Assembly (NCBI GenBank): GCA_003506435.1
Contig: DOAQ01000009.1
Span: 62,001 to 126,000, forward strand
Source of the DNA: Prolixibacteraceae bacterium
Lineage (GTDB): Bacteria > Bacteroidota > Bacteroidia > Bacteroidales > Prolixibacteraceae
Length of the DNA stretch: 64,000 nucleotides
Direction: 5' to 3'
The notes below the pieces were generated by a model. It searched no databases. It saw only the letters and a list, made by a program, of their open reading frames with translations, and was not told the origin of the DNA. The position numbers and the translations under genes were made by a program. Below, piece by piece: positions 18,772-28,087 of this stretch (within the stretch, counting starts at the first letter, position 1; the number at the start of each line of letters is the position of its first letter).

Positions 18772-20094
18772 ATGAGAGTAATTATCTTATTGTCAATCTT
18801 CACCATCCTGCTTTATAGTTCCAGCGCCCAGGAAGGTTACCAGCCGACACCTGAAAACCTTCAAAGGAGGGAATGGTACCAGGATGCCAGGTTTGGATTA
18901 TATATACATTGGGGACTCTATTCAATTATGGCCGGAGGGGGCGACCAGGGCGTTGCTGAATGGATTATGAATAATAAAAAAATCCCTATTAAGCAATATG
19001 AGAAGTTAGCCGGATTTTTTAACCCTACCGGTTTCGACCCTGCAGAATGGGTTACAATGGCCAAAAAGGCTGGTATGAAATACATCATAATAACCTCCAA
19101 ACACCATGACGGCTTTGCAATGTACGATTCTGAGGTTAGCGGTTACAACATTGTTGATCAAACGCCTTATGGGAAAGACATTATTAAAAAGCTAAAGGAT
19201 GAATGCGACAAACAAGGGATCATGCTGGCCTTTTATTATTCCCAGCTCGACTGGCATCATCCGGATTATTACCCACGGGGAGGAACCGGGCAGAAATATA
19301 CGGGCCGTCCTGAAAGCGGGGACTGGTATAAATACCTTGATTACATGGATGCCCAACTTACCGAGTTGCTTACTAACTATGGCGATATATTGGGGATTTG
19401 GTTTGACGGCATGTGGGATAACCGGGGTGCCGACTGGCGGCTGGGGAAGACATATTCCCTTATCCATAAGCTCCAGCCTGCCTCCCTCATATCGAGTAAC
19501 CATAAGAGAGCACCATTTCCTGGCGAGGATATGCAAAAATTTGAACGCGATTTGCCCGGTGAAAATACAATGGGGTTTAGCAAAGGACAGCCTGTTTCAG
19601 AGTTACCTCTTGAGGTCGTCGAAACCATGAATGGTTCGTGGGGGTTCAATATTAATGACCAGGATTACAAATCGCCGAAACAGTTGATCCAGACCATGGT
19701 GAAAGCAGCAGGATATGGAGCAAATTTTGTAGTCAATACAGGCCCTATGCCTAATGGGAAAATTCAACCTGAGAATGTAAAGACACTCATGGAAATGGGA
19801 AAATGGATGGAGAAATATGGCGAAACCATTTATGAAACAAGGAAGGGGCCGATCGGGCCAAAGAAATGGGGCGCAACCACTAAAAAAGGAGATAAGGTAT
19901 TTGTCCACATCCTTGACCTGGAAGATGAAAATCTGTTGATCCCAAACCTTCCGGAGAAAATAAAATCGATAAAATTCTTTGATGGGGGGGATAACGTGAA
20001 TTATAAAGTATCCGACTATGGCACCTTATTAAACATCCCAAAAGAAAAACAGAATGATATAAACACGATTCTGGTCGTTGAGCTTACAAAATAG
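18772..20094 (+). CDS. GH29 alpha-L-fucosidase, secreted (first copy)
   Basis: 440 residues with a Sec signal (MRVIILLSIFTILLYSSSAQ). GH29 markers are WYQDARFGLYIHWGLYS, GMKYIIITSKHHDGFAMYDS and, at the end of a barrel strand, LGIWFDGMWDN, in which Asp212 is the expected nucleophile. The C-terminal part has the short beta-sandwich (NLPEKIKSIKFFDGG). The length is at the short end for GH29 with this fold. It releases L-fucose from glycan termini in the periplasm; product uptake would use the FucP-like permease immediately downstream (48 bases). A second GH29 at 28963 is clearly divergent, suggesting different linkages. Confidence 0.95.
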   Translation: MRVIILLSIFTILLYSSSAQEGYQPTPENLQRREWYQDARFGLYIHWGLYSIMAGGGDQGVAEWIMNNKKIPIKQYEKLAGFFNPTGFDPAEWVTMAKKAGMKYIIITSKHHDGFAMYDSEVSGYNIVDQTPYGKDIIKKLKDECDKQGIMLAFYYSQLDWHHPDYYPRGGTGQKYTGRPESGDWYKYLDYMDAQLTELLTNYGDILGIWFDGMWDNRGADWRLGKTYSLIHKLQPASLISSNHKRAPFPGEDMQKFERDLPGENTMGFSKGQPVSELPLEVVETMNGSWGFNINDQDYKSPKQLIQTMVKAAGYGANFVVNTGPMPNGKIQPENVKTLMEMGKWMEKYGETIYETRKGPIGPKKWGATTKKGDKVFVHILDLEDENLLIPNLPEKIKSIKFFDGGDNVNYKVSDYGTLLNIPKEKQNDINTILVVELTK

Positions 20095-20141
20095 ACTTTT
20101 CCAGAGATACAACATTTACGGTATGAATATTGAAAATACTT

Positions 20142-21395
20142 ATGGCTAATATACGGTTACTCAAGAGCGGGAATGCTTTGTTTATTCCTATGCTTATTAT
20201 TGGGATATTATATTTTATTATTGGGGTTGGGGTTGGGATCAGTAGTTTTCTGACCCCTTTCCTGAAAGACGCATTACATCTCACGGTTACGCAATCCTAT
20301 TTAGTTCCGGTTGCTGTTTTTTCTGCATACGTCATCTTTGGTGCCCCAGCAGGATGGGTAGTCAGTAAAGCAGGGTATAAAAGGAGTATTGCCTGGTCAT
20401 TGTTTATAATGAGTTTTGGGACACTATTGTTTGTGCCCTCTGCAAATAGGGCGAATTTGTCTGCCTTTTTACTGGCCTTTTTTATGGTTGGAACAGGGAA
20501 AACCCTTTTGATGGTTTCAGTTAATCCATATATAACGATCATTGGTCCCCAGGAAGGCACAGTTATGCGTATGTGTATTATCGGGATATTGAATAAACTG
20601 GCTTGGTGGATCTGCCCTGTTTTTTTGGGTTTGTTCCTGAACCTAAATAATGTAAAATTGGATCAGGTTTCACTCCCGTTTTATATAATAACGGGTATCC
20701 TTATAGCTTTGGGCACATTCATGTATTTTGCCCCGTTACCTGAAGTCCAGGCTCCCGGGGAGAATGAAAGCAAAACAAGTGATACAGGCGGATACCCGGA
20801 TGGGGCAACAAGCATATTTCAAATACCACATTTGTTTTTTGGGGTTTTGGCTTTGTTCTTTTATATAGGTGTTGAAATACTTCCAATCGCTTCAGTCATT
20901 GATTTTGCAAAAGTTGTTTTTGGAGAAGGTGTGGAAAATCCTTCAGGATTTTCCAGGTATGTTCCCATCGGAATGTGTATTGGATATGTATTTGGGGTGT
21001 TCATGATTCCGAAAATAATCACACACACGCGTGCGCTGAGACTATTCTCCGTTATTGGATTTGCGTCTTCCTTATGTTTAATATTATTGCCTGGTAAGAT
21101 TGCAATATACTGTTTGGCCGCTATTGGTTTTGCAAATTCAATTATGTGGGGAGCCATCTGGCAGCTTGCCTTAGCCGATTTGGGAAGATTTACCAAAAAA
21201 GGAGCATCCTTTTTGGTAATGTCGCTGGTAGGTGCAGCAGTTTTCCCATTTATTTTCGGCTATATCATCGATATATTCAAAACGACAGAAATTCCGATTG
21301 TGAGCGATTATCAAAATGCGTATTGGATTTTCATTCCAGCTTATTTATTTATCCTTTATTATGGCAAATTGGGTTATAAAATCCGAAGAATTTGA
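20142..21395 (+). CDS. FHS-family MFS sugar permease, FucP-like
   Basis: About 417 residues from ATG 20142 (an in-frame TTG lies four codons upstream). Twelve hydrophobic helices are apparent. The first, FIIGVGVGISSFLTPFLKDALHL, with VTQSYLVPVAVFSAYVIFG, and the motif FMVGTGKTLLMVSVNPYITIIGP match the fucose/galactose/glucose-proton symporter (FHS) group that includes FucP. The usual glutamate in that stretch (NPY-hs-GP-E/QE) is retained as QEG. It is placed between a fucosidase and a sugar kinase, so L-fucose import is the natural assignment, though the family also takes glucose, galactose or GlcNAc. Confidence 0.85.
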   Translation: MANIRLLKSGNALFIPMLIIGILYFIIGVGVGISSFLTPFLKDALHLTVTQSYLVPVAVFSAYVIFGAPAGWVVSKAGYKRSIAWSLFIMSFGTLLFVPSANRANLSAFLLAFFMVGTGKTLLMVSVNPYITIIGPQEGTVMRMCIIGILNKLAWWICPVFLGLFLNLNNVKLDQVSLPFYIITGILIALGTFMYFAPLPEVQAPGENESKTSDTGGYPDGATSIFQIPHLFFGVLALFFYIGVEILPIASVIDFAKVVFGEGVENPSGFSRYVPIGMCIGYVFGVFMIPKIITHTRALRLFSVIGFASSLCLILLPGKIAIYCLAAIGFANSIMWGAIWQLALADLGRFTKKGASFLVMSLVGAAVFPFIFGYIIDIFKTTEIPIVSDYQNAYWIFIPAYLFILYYGKLGYKIRRI

Positions 21396-21443
21396 CTGTA
21401 GCTATTATCCTGATTGCATATGACTCATAAATATTAATTACTT

Positions 21444-22970
21444 ATGAAACCATTAACAAAAAATACTTTACTCTTAGGGATCGACTTTGGCACAGGAGGC
21501 TGTAAGATAACGGCCATCGACTGGGAAGGGAATGTAAAGGCTGAAGCCTCGTGGGAATACCCGACCCACCACCCGAAACCGTTTTACAGCGAGCAAAACC
21601 CGGGAGACTGGCTGACGGCATTTGTCTCCTGTTTGGAACAAATTGAAGAACAAGGGCATGTAAACCTGTCATATATAGACGCTGTTTGTTTAGACGCATC
21701 TACGCATAATGCCGTGCTCCTGGACAAGGATATGAAGGTAATCCGTCCGGTAATTATGTGGACTGACCAGCGCAGCGGCAAGGAAGTAGAATACCTTGAA
21801 AAAAGTTGGGGAGAAGATATTTTTAGGATTGGCTACCAGAAAGTGGCTCCCACCTGGACTTTACCACAAATGCTTTGGATTAAAAACAACGAGCCGGATA
21901 ACTACAAGCGGATACACAAGGTGATGTTTGTAAAGGATTATATCCGTTATCTGCTGATAGAAAGCTGGGAAACGGATTACATTGATGCGCAGGGGACACT
22001 TTTTTTTGATATGGCAAAGATGGAATGGTCACCAGAGTTATGTGGATTGATCGGTTTGCCGGTCAGTACCCTTCCCCCAATATGCAAACCAACTGATATT
22101 ACTGGAAAGATTACGGAAGGGGCCTCGAAAATAACCGGATTAAAGGCAGGAACGCCGGTAGTTTGCGGCACCTCTGATTCTGCTGTAGAAGATTACGGAG
22201 CAGGTGCTATAAGACCGGGACAATGTATTATCAAGCTGGCCACGGCAGGCAATGTCAATGTGATGGCATCAAAGGCTGTCCCCCACCCCCGGACACTGAC
22301 CTATTCCCATGTAGTCCCCGGTATGTGGTACACGGTTGCCGCAACCAACACGGCTGCTTCTTCGATGCGCTGGTTCAGGGACACTTTTTGCGGGGAAGAA
22401 ATTATAAAGTCACGGGAAACAGGCACCAATGTTTATCAGCTTATGGAAGAAAAAGCCCGTGAAATACCCGTTGGCTGCGAAGGGCTGTTTTTCCATCCCT
22501 ACCTGATGGGCGAACGCTCTCCTTACTGGGATTCCAGCTTACGGGCAAGCTTTACCGGCGCATCGATGTCGCATGGCAAAGGGCATTTTACCCGTGCAGT
22601 AATGGAAGGGGTGGCCTTTTCATTGAAAGACTGTTTTCGTCTGATTGACGAAACAGGGCTAGATGTTACTGAATTCATCCTAATAGGCGGTGGGGCAAAG
22701 AGTGAAATTTGGTCGCAGATCATCTGTGATGTATTCGGTAAGAGGGTGAGCAAACCGTTGGTCACCGATGCCTCGTTCGGTTCAGCGCTCCTTGCAGGTG
22801 TGGGGACCGGAGTATTTACAGATGCGATGGATGCCGTACAGAAATGTGTAAAAACGGAAAAAGAATTAACCCCGGATGCTGAAAACCATCAGAAATACAA
22901 TGAACTGTTCAGGTATTACCGGGAAATCCATGATAAGATGGAAGGTATATACCACGATATAAATAAATGA
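21444..22970 (+). CDS. FGGY-family carbohydrate kinase (xylulokinase/fuculokinase-like)
   Basis: 508 residues, cytosolic. The ATPase-fold phosphate motif LLGIDFGTGGCKITAID opens the protein; VCLDASTHNAVLLDKDMKVIRPVIMWTDQRS is the substrate-contact region; and the second domain has GVAFSLKDCFRLI and LIGGGAKSEIWSQIICDVFGK, the FGGY signature region. Members phosphorylate pentuloses, glycerol or L-fuculose. With FucI, two fucosidases and a FucP-like permease in the same locus, phosphorylation of L-fuculose to fuculose-1-phosphate is the best guess, but xylulose is equally compatible with sequence alone. It is followed by the FAD-oxidoreductase gene after 19 bases. Its 5' end has a truncated duplicate at 18562. 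Confidence 0.9.
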   Translation: MKPLTKNTLLLGIDFGTGGCKITAIDWEGNVKAEASWEYPTHHPKPFYSEQNPGDWLTAFVSCLEQIEEQGHVNLSYIDAVCLDASTHNAVLLDKDMKVIRPVIMWTDQRSGKEVEYLEKSWGEDIFRIGYQKVAPTWTLPQMLWIKNNEPDNYKRIHKVMFVKDYIRYLLIESWETDYIDAQGTLFFDMAKMEWSPELCGLIGLPVSTLPPICKPTDITGKITEGASKITGLKAGTPVVCGTSDSAVEDYGAGAIRPGQCIIKLATAGNVNVMASKAVPHPRTLTYSHVVPGMWYTVAATNTAASSMRWFRDTFCGEEIIKSRETGTNVYQLMEEKAREIPVGCEGLFFHPYLMGERSPYWDSSLRASFTGASMSHGKGHFTRAVMEGVAFSLKDCFRLIDETGLDVTEFILIGGGAKSEIWSQIICDVFGKRVSKPLVTDASFGSALLAGVGTGVFTDAMDAVQKCVKTEKELTPDAENHQKYNELFRYYREIHDKMEGIYHDINK

Positions 22971-22989
22971 TAAGCTAAAGAGAATAAAA

Positions 22990-24441
22990 ATGAAATTTAC
23001 ACAAAACTCGTACATGTTTGACATGATCCTGTTTGAGTTGCAGGACATTGCAGGGAAGGAGCATGTATCCACCCGTACATCGGATAAGGAGGTTTATTCG
23101 ATCGATTATTTCTGGATATCCGAGATGTGGCACGACCGGCAGGCAGGCAGGGATATTATCCGGCCTATGGCCGATTTTATTGTCCACCCGGCTAACGCAG
23201 AAGAAGTATCAAAGGTTCTAAAAGTAGCCAACAATTACAAGATACCGGTCACCACCTGGGGTGGCGGCAGCGGCTCACAGGGTGGCGCCCTTCCCGTGTT
23301 CGGGGGTATTATCCTTGACACCAAACGAATGGATAAAATCTATAAAATCGATGAAAAGTCGATGACCGTTGAAGTAGGGACTGGCATCATCCACCAAACG
23401 CTGGAATGGGAACTGGAACAAAAAGGGCTATCGACCATGCATGATCCGGCCTCTTCACGCTGTGCCACAGTAGGTGGTTTTATCGCCCACCGGGGGACAG
23501 GCGTTTTATCGACCAAATACGGGAAGATAGAAGATATGATCGTGAACATGGAAGTAGTCCTTCCTACCGGTGAAATCATCAATACGCTTCCTGTACCGAA
23601 GACGGCCTGTGGCCCCGACCTGAACCAGATTTTCATAGGCTCTGAAGGTACTTTAGGCGTAGTGACCAAGGTAACATTAACGATACATCGTTTGCCCGAA
23701 TCCCGTAAGTTCCGTGCCTTTATTTTCAAGGATTTGAGTACCGGTTTGCGTGTAGGACAACGACTGATTTCAGAAAACCTGCAACCTTCGGTAATCCGTC
23801 TTTACAGCGAAAACGAGACAAAGGAAGTAATCAAAAAAGTACTGGGCATTGAAAAAACAGGCGCTTACCTGGTCTATGGTTTTGACGGGAAGCAGGAAAT
23901 GGTCGACCTTCAGATGAAATATGCCAAAGCCATTGCCGATGAAGAAGAGGGGGAAGACCTTGGAACAGACCTTGGGGCAGAATGGTGGAAAAACCGCTAC
24001 AAGTTTTTCTTCCCGCCGTACATGTTCCACCTGCCGCAATGTTTCGGGACCCTTGACACCGTGGCTACTTTCAGCAATATAGAGAATGTGTACAATGCCA
24101 TGAAAGACGTAGTGGAAACAAAATACCCGATGGCGCGGTTTATCGGCCATTTCTCGCACTGGTTCCCGTGGGGCGCAATGCTGTATGCCCGCTTTATTAT
24201 CGAAACCCCGCCGGAAGACCCGCACGAAGCGCTGTTCCTGCACAACAGTATCTGGAACGACGCCCTCAGGGCAGCCATGAAAGCAGGGGGCGTGCTGAAC
24301 GAACACCACGGGATAGGTTTAAAACTGAGCCGGTTGACCCCTGAACTATACGGAGATGCCTGGAAGATCGTCAAAAAACTGAAAGGGGCGTTAGACCCGA
24401 ACAGTATCATGAACCCCGGGAAACTGGGCTTTGGAGTTTGA
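22990..24441 (+). CDS. FAD-binding 2-hydroxyacid oxidoreductase, GlcD-like subunit
   Basis: 483 residues, cytosolic. The PCMH-type FAD domain runs RPMADFIVHPANAEEVSKVLKVAN, TTWGGGSGSQGGALP and CATVGGFIAHRGTGVLSTKYG, with the GSEGTLGVVTKVTL flavin-contact block. The C-terminal half contains EHHGIGLKLSRL and ends SIMNPGKLGF, as in GlcD, D-lactate dehydrogenases and AGPS. GlcD-type enzymes oxidise glycolate, lactate or other 2-hydroxyacids. The next gene encodes a GlcF-like Fe-S partner 30 bases downstream, so the two probably form one electron-transferring dehydrogenase. In a fucose locus the natural substrate would be lactate formed from L-lactaldehyde; this is inferred. Confidence 0.88.
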   Translation: MKFTQNSYMFDMILFELQDIAGKEHVSTRTSDKEVYSIDYFWISEMWHDRQAGRDIIRPMADFIVHPANAEEVSKVLKVANNYKIPVTTWGGGSGSQGGALPVFGGIILDTKRMDKIYKIDEKSMTVEVGTGIIHQTLEWELEQKGLSTMHDPASSRCATVGGFIAHRGTGVLSTKYGKIEDMIVNMEVVLPTGEIINTLPVPKTACGPDLNQIFIGSEGTLGVVTKVTLTIHRLPESRKFRAFIFKDLSTGLRVGQRLISENLQPSVIRLYSENETKEVIKKVLGIEKTGAYLVYGFDGKQEMVDLQMKYAKAIADEEEGEDLGTDLGAEWWKNRYKFFFPPYMFHLPQCFGTLDTVATFSNIENVYNAMKDVVETKYPMARFIGHFSHWFPWGAMLYARFIIETPPEDPHEALFLHNSIWNDALRAAMKAGGVLNEHHGIGLKLSRLTPELYGDAWKIVKKLKGALDPNSIMNPGKLGFGV

Positions 24442-24471
24442 AAATGGTTTAAAAATAAATGAAAAAAGAAA

Positions 24472-25584
24472 ATGGCTACACTAACACAAAATAACCTGGA
24501 TACACTAAAAGCCTGCCGGTATTGCCCGATGTGCAGGCAGTCATGCCCTTCCGAATTTATCAGTTACCGCGAATCGGATGCGCCCCGGGGAAGGGCCATC
24601 CTTTTGCACAGTGTTTACCAGGGGGGAAAAGAATTTGATTCTTCAACGGTACAGGCAATATACAACTGTTTTTTATGCGGGGCCTGCAAAAGCTGGTGCT
24701 CAGGCCAGGAACTGGGGGGCTACGATATACCGGAACTGATCAAGTTTGCAAGGAGGGATATTGTCAGCCAGGGGTTGGCGCCGCAGGCCGTGAAGCAAAT
24801 GAAAGATTCGCTTGTGGCAAATGACAATACTGCCAATCAGGACAAGAAATCATCTTACACTGCTTCCGTAACAGAACATACAGCGGAAACCCTGTACTTA
24901 TTGGGCGAGGGGGTGAATTATACGAATCCTGAAATTGCAGAAGCCTTCATCCGCATTTTGGAAAACTGCCAAATCTACTACACCCTGTTAAAGGACGAGC
25001 CGACCAGTGGTAAGGAACTGGATTTGCTCGGTTACAGGGAAGAAGCACGGGAAAAGGCAAAAAGCATGGCAGGGCGGATAAAAGCAACAGGTTGTAAAAC
25101 CATTGTGGTGTCCGACCCGTTGGTATACGATGCGCTGAAAAACGATTATCCTGAATGGGGGATAAGTTTGAAAGGTGAAGTTTTACATGTTTCAGAATAC
25201 CTTTTGAAACTGGTCTGTTCAGGGAAGTTGAAACTCAAGCCGACAAGCGATAAAGTGACCCTTGCCGATTCGGAATTTTTAGGCCGCAACAACGGGATAT
25301 ATGAAGCCCCTCGGGAAGTGATCAGGGCATCGGCAGGCGAACATTTTGCAGAGATGCAGTGGAACCATGAGTACCTTCAATCAGCAGGCGAGGCAGCCTT
25401 TACCTTCGACGGGATTCTTTTTGACCGGGGCAAAGAACTTGGCAGAAAGATCAGTCAAAAAGCAGAAGACATCGGGGCAGAAATAATTGTTACCCTTTCA
25501 GCTACTGCCAAAAACAACATTTCGGCAACGACAGGTTTGAAAGTGATGGATATTGCAGAGTTTGCAGCGATACAAATGGTTTAA
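24472..25584 (+). CDS. Dicluster 4Fe-4S protein, GlcF-like partner of the FAD oxidoreductase
   Basis: 370 residues. Two cysteine clusters are seen: CRYCPMCRQSC (C15, C18, C21, C25) and CFLCGACKSWC (C66, C69, C72, C76), the arrangement of ferredoxin-like dicluster domains in GlcF/LutA/HdrD proteins. Classical CCG domains are not obvious in the remaining 290 residues, so this is a shorter or divergent version. The protein would pass electrons from the flavin subunit encoded just upstream to the quinone pool or another carrier. The gene is immediately followed by a sugar MFS transporter (18 bases), supporting a common transcript from 21.4 kb. Confidence 0.85.
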   Translation: MATLTQNNLDTLKACRYCPMCRQSCPSEFISYRESDAPRGRAILLHSVYQGGKEFDSSTVQAIYNCFLCGACKSWCSGQELGGYDIPELIKFARRDIVSQGLAPQAVKQMKDSLVANDNTANQDKKSSYTASVTEHTAETLYLLGEGVNYTNPEIAEAFIRILENCQIYYTLLKDEPTSGKELDLLGYREEAREKAKSMAGRIKATGCKTIVVSDPLVYDALKNDYPEWGISLKGEVLHVSEYLLKLVCSGKLKLKPTSDKVTLADSEFLGRNNGIYEAPREVIRASAGEHFAEMQWNHEYLQSAGEAAFTFDGILFDRGKELGRKISQKAEDIGAEIIVTLSATAKNNISATTGLKVMDIAEFAAIQMV

Positions 25585-25602
25585 GCACCTAAAAAAATAT
25601 GC

Positions 25603-27012
25603 ATGGAAAATAAAAAGTTGAACAAGAAGTACGTAATCATCATAGCAGCGGTAGCAGCGACAGGCGGTTTCCTGTTTGGTTTTGATGCCGGGGTTATTTC
25701 AGGCGCCGTGAACTTTTTGCAGGACCCCAAAGGTTGGGGGCTTAGCGATTCGCAGATTGAATGGGTGACCACGGGAGTGTTATTAGGTGCTATTATAGGG
25801 GCAGGTGCCAGCGGCCGTATTACCGATATCCTGGGAAGGAAAAAGGTGATTCTGGCAGCAGCAGTTATCTTTTGTGGCGGCGCTTTATATACCGGAATGG
25901 CTCCTGATTTCGTGTCGTTGTTTATCGGTAGGTTATTATTGGGGGTTGCCGTAGGAACCGCTTCATTTACTGTCCCATTGTACCTGTCAGAAATTTCGCC
26001 TACAAAGATGAGGGGGGCTCTTGTCTTCCTGAACCAACTGATGATAGCAATTGGTGGGAAAGTATCGTATCTGAGCGACTTCCTTATTGCCAACGATGCT
26101 GACCCGTATTGCTGGAGGTGGATGTTTCTCGTGGGTTTCTTCCCTGCTGTCTTTATGCTGGTTGGTATGTTTTTTCTACCGGAAACACCGAGGTGGCTGA
26201 TTTCCAAAGGGTTTGAAGAGAGAGGGCGTGCTATCTTGAAAAAAGTGGAAGAGCCGGGGCTTATCGAAGAATCGATCCGGAAAATTAAAGGGGATATTGC
26301 TATAGCAAACGAGTCAGCCTCATATAAGGAAATTTTTAAACCCTGGTTGCGCAATCCATTGATTATTGCTGTTGGGATCATGTTTTTCCAGCAAGTTTCG
26401 GGGATAAATACGGTCATTTATTATTCACCAAAGATTTTCAAAATGGCGGGAATACAAAGTAATACCATGACGATCGTACCTTCCCTGATAACAGCATTTT
26501 TTGTATTGTTTGCTATTATATTGTCAATTTTCTTAATCGATAAAGTTGGCAGGAGGAAGATATTCTTTATTGGCATGTCGGGGATGATTGTTTCACTTTT
26601 CGGTACAGGCTTGGCTTTTTACCTGGGATCAAACCTCGGGGGTAATCTTAAATATATCGCCTTGGTCACCATCCTGCTGTACAATTCATTTTTTGCGTTC
26701 AGCCTCGGACCTCTGGGTTGGCTGCTCATCTCCGAAATGTTCCCGTTAAAAGTCAGGGGAGTTGGAATGAGTATCGGTTCGCTCTCGAACTGGTTTTTCA
26801 ATGCAGTAGTTGCCTTCACATTTTTAAAGCTGGTCAATGCTTTTTCCACGGCAGGCGCATTCTGGATTTATACAGGGTTTAGTGTTGCTGCAATTATCTG
26901 GGGGTATTATTTTATACCGGAAACCAAAGGGGTTACCCTTGAAGAGATCGAAGATCATTGGAGGGCAGGAAAACTTCCAAAGCATTTAAAGCAGAAAGCG
27001 ACTGAATCTTAA
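25603..27012 (+). CDS. Sugar-porter-family MFS transporter (XylE/AraE/GalP-like)
   Basis: 469 residues with twelve predicted helices. Sugar porter signatures are GGFLFGFDAGVISGA in helix 1, GRITDILGRKKV between helices 2 and 3, GRLLLGVAVGTASFTVPLYLSEISP with the downstream RGALV, PETPRWL in the central loop, FFQQVSGINTVIYYS in helix 7 and VGRRK/PETKGVTLEEIE at the ends. These identify a proton-coupled monosaccharide transporter. In the helix 5 stretch, IAIGGKVSYL departs from the common IxxGIxxSYL form. It is the second sugar transporter in this locus; together with the FHS permease it suggests uptake of two different monosaccharides. Confidence 0.93.
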   Translation: MENKKLNKKYVIIIAAVAATGGFLFGFDAGVISGAVNFLQDPKGWGLSDSQIEWVTTGVLLGAIIGAGASGRITDILGRKKVILAAAVIFCGGALYTGMAPDFVSLFIGRLLLGVAVGTASFTVPLYLSEISPTKMRGALVFLNQLMIAIGGKVSYLSDFLIANDADPYCWRWMFLVGFFPAVFMLVGMFFLPETPRWLISKGFEERGRAILKKVEEPGLIEESIRKIKGDIAIANESASYKEIFKPWLRNPLIIAVGIMFFQQVSGINTVIYYSPKIFKMAGIQSNTMTIVPSLITAFFVLFAIILSIFLIDKVGRRKIFFIGMSGMIVSLFGTGLAFYLGSNLGGNLKYIALVTILLYNSFFAFSLGPLGWLLISEMFPLKVRGVGMSIGSLSNWFFNAVVAFTFLKLVNAFSTAGAFWIYTGFSVAAIIWGYYFIPETKGVTLEEIEDHWRAGKLPKHLKQKATES

Positions 27013-27136
27013 TCATATAAATATGGCAAAATAATAAAAATGAATATGTTATGAAACAACCAAGAGAAAATCTACCACACAGGAGAATGATAATTGGGAG
27101 TTCCATCGGGCAATTAAAAAACAAAATTATCAACAG

Positions 27137-28036
27137 ATGAACATTGAAATAGCAGGATTGGGTTTTGCCTCCATCGATTATTTGTGCATTGTGCCGCATA
27201 TCCCTATAGACGAAAAGGTACGGGTGATAAGTCGGTTGGTACAGGGAGGCGGTCCTGCAGCTACGGCTGTTGTGACCGCATCGCGTCTTGGAGCTAAAAC
27301 GGCTTTTCTTGGCGTTGTTGGCGACGACCAAGTGGGAGAAGAAATTATCAGGGGTTTTAACCGTGAAAAAGTAGGTACAAGGCATCTTCAGGTCAAAGCA
27401 GGTAAAGAGTCAGCTATAGCTTATTGCTGGGTCGAACAAAAAAGCGGGAAACGGAGCATCGTCTGGAGCAGGGGCAGCGCAATGCCTATGGATGCAGGGC
27501 AAGTTGACCCGAAGTTCATTTCTTCTTTAAAACTGCTGCACCTGGACGGGCATAATACAGAAGCAGCCATACGGACCGCTGAAACGGCAAAGGCGAACGG
27601 GGTCATTGTATCTCTTGATGCCGGGAGCATTTTACCGGGCATTGATGTATTGGTCGGGTTATCTGACATCTGTATTGCCTCTGAGTTTTTCGCCCGTGAA
27701 TATACCGGTGAAGCGAATATAGAAAAAGCAGTTGAAAAGTTATTTATGACAGGGAAACGGATAGCAGCGGTGACCATGGGAGAGAAAGGGGTTGTTGCGC
27801 TGACGCCGGATGGGCTGATTAAAAAAGATGCTTTTAAAGTACCTGTTGTCGATACTACCGGGGCAGGCGATGTTTTCCACGGGGCACTTGCCTATGCTTA
27901 TATCCAAGGCTGGGATGTGGATAAATGCCTTGATTTTGCAGGCGCTACGGCAGCAATCAAATGCACCAGGTTAGGAGGCCGGACAGGAATCCCCGAAAGA
28001 GATGAAGTAATTAATTTTTTAAAAAAGAAGGGATAA
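27137..28036 (+). CDS. PfkB-family sugar kinase, YihV-like subgroup
   Basis: 299 residues. The PfkB/ribokinase pattern is clear: GGGPAATAVVTASRLGAKTAFLGVVGDD at the N-terminal substrate/lid region and VVDTTGAGDVFHGALAYAY with catalytic Asp245. From memory, the phrases GGGPAATA, FKVPVVDTTGAGDVFHGALA and IKCTRLGGRTGIP closely resemble E. coli YihV (6-deoxy-6-sulfofructose kinase), more than ribokinase or fructokinase. That subgroup phosphorylates ketose phosphates or ketoses at C1, and such kinases usually sit beside an aldolase, as here (51 bases upstream of the class II aldolase). The true substrate is not known; no sulfoquinovosidase is visible in the window. Confidence 0.85.
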   Translation: MNIEIAGLGFASIDYLCIVPHIPIDEKVRVISRLVQGGGPAATAVVTASRLGAKTAFLGVVGDDQVGEEIIRGFNREKVGTRHLQVKAGKESAIAYCWVEQKSGKRSIVWSRGSAMPMDAGQVDPKFISSLKLLHLDGHNTEAAIRTAETAKANGVIVSLDAGSILPGIDVLVGLSDICIASEFFAREYTGEANIEKAVEKLFMTGKRIAAVTMGEKGVVALTPDGLIKKDAFKVPVVDTTGAGDVFHGALAYAYIQGWDVDKCLDFAGATAAIKCTRLGGRTGIPERDEVINFLKKKG

Positions 28037-28087
28037 TAATATGATCTCTGAAAAAGAAAAATTTAAATCTGACAAAAAAAACATAAT

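Noticed and set aside
25581..26417. 278-codon open frame on the - strand across the MFS sugar porter gene
   Set aside because: It lies wholly antisense to a gene with clear sugar-porter motifs, its composition is Pro/Ile/Asn-rich with no domain, and it has no own neighbour context.
27051..27140. 29-codon open frame overlapping the PfkB kinase start
   Set aside because: Too short and without features; the overlap alone is not enough.
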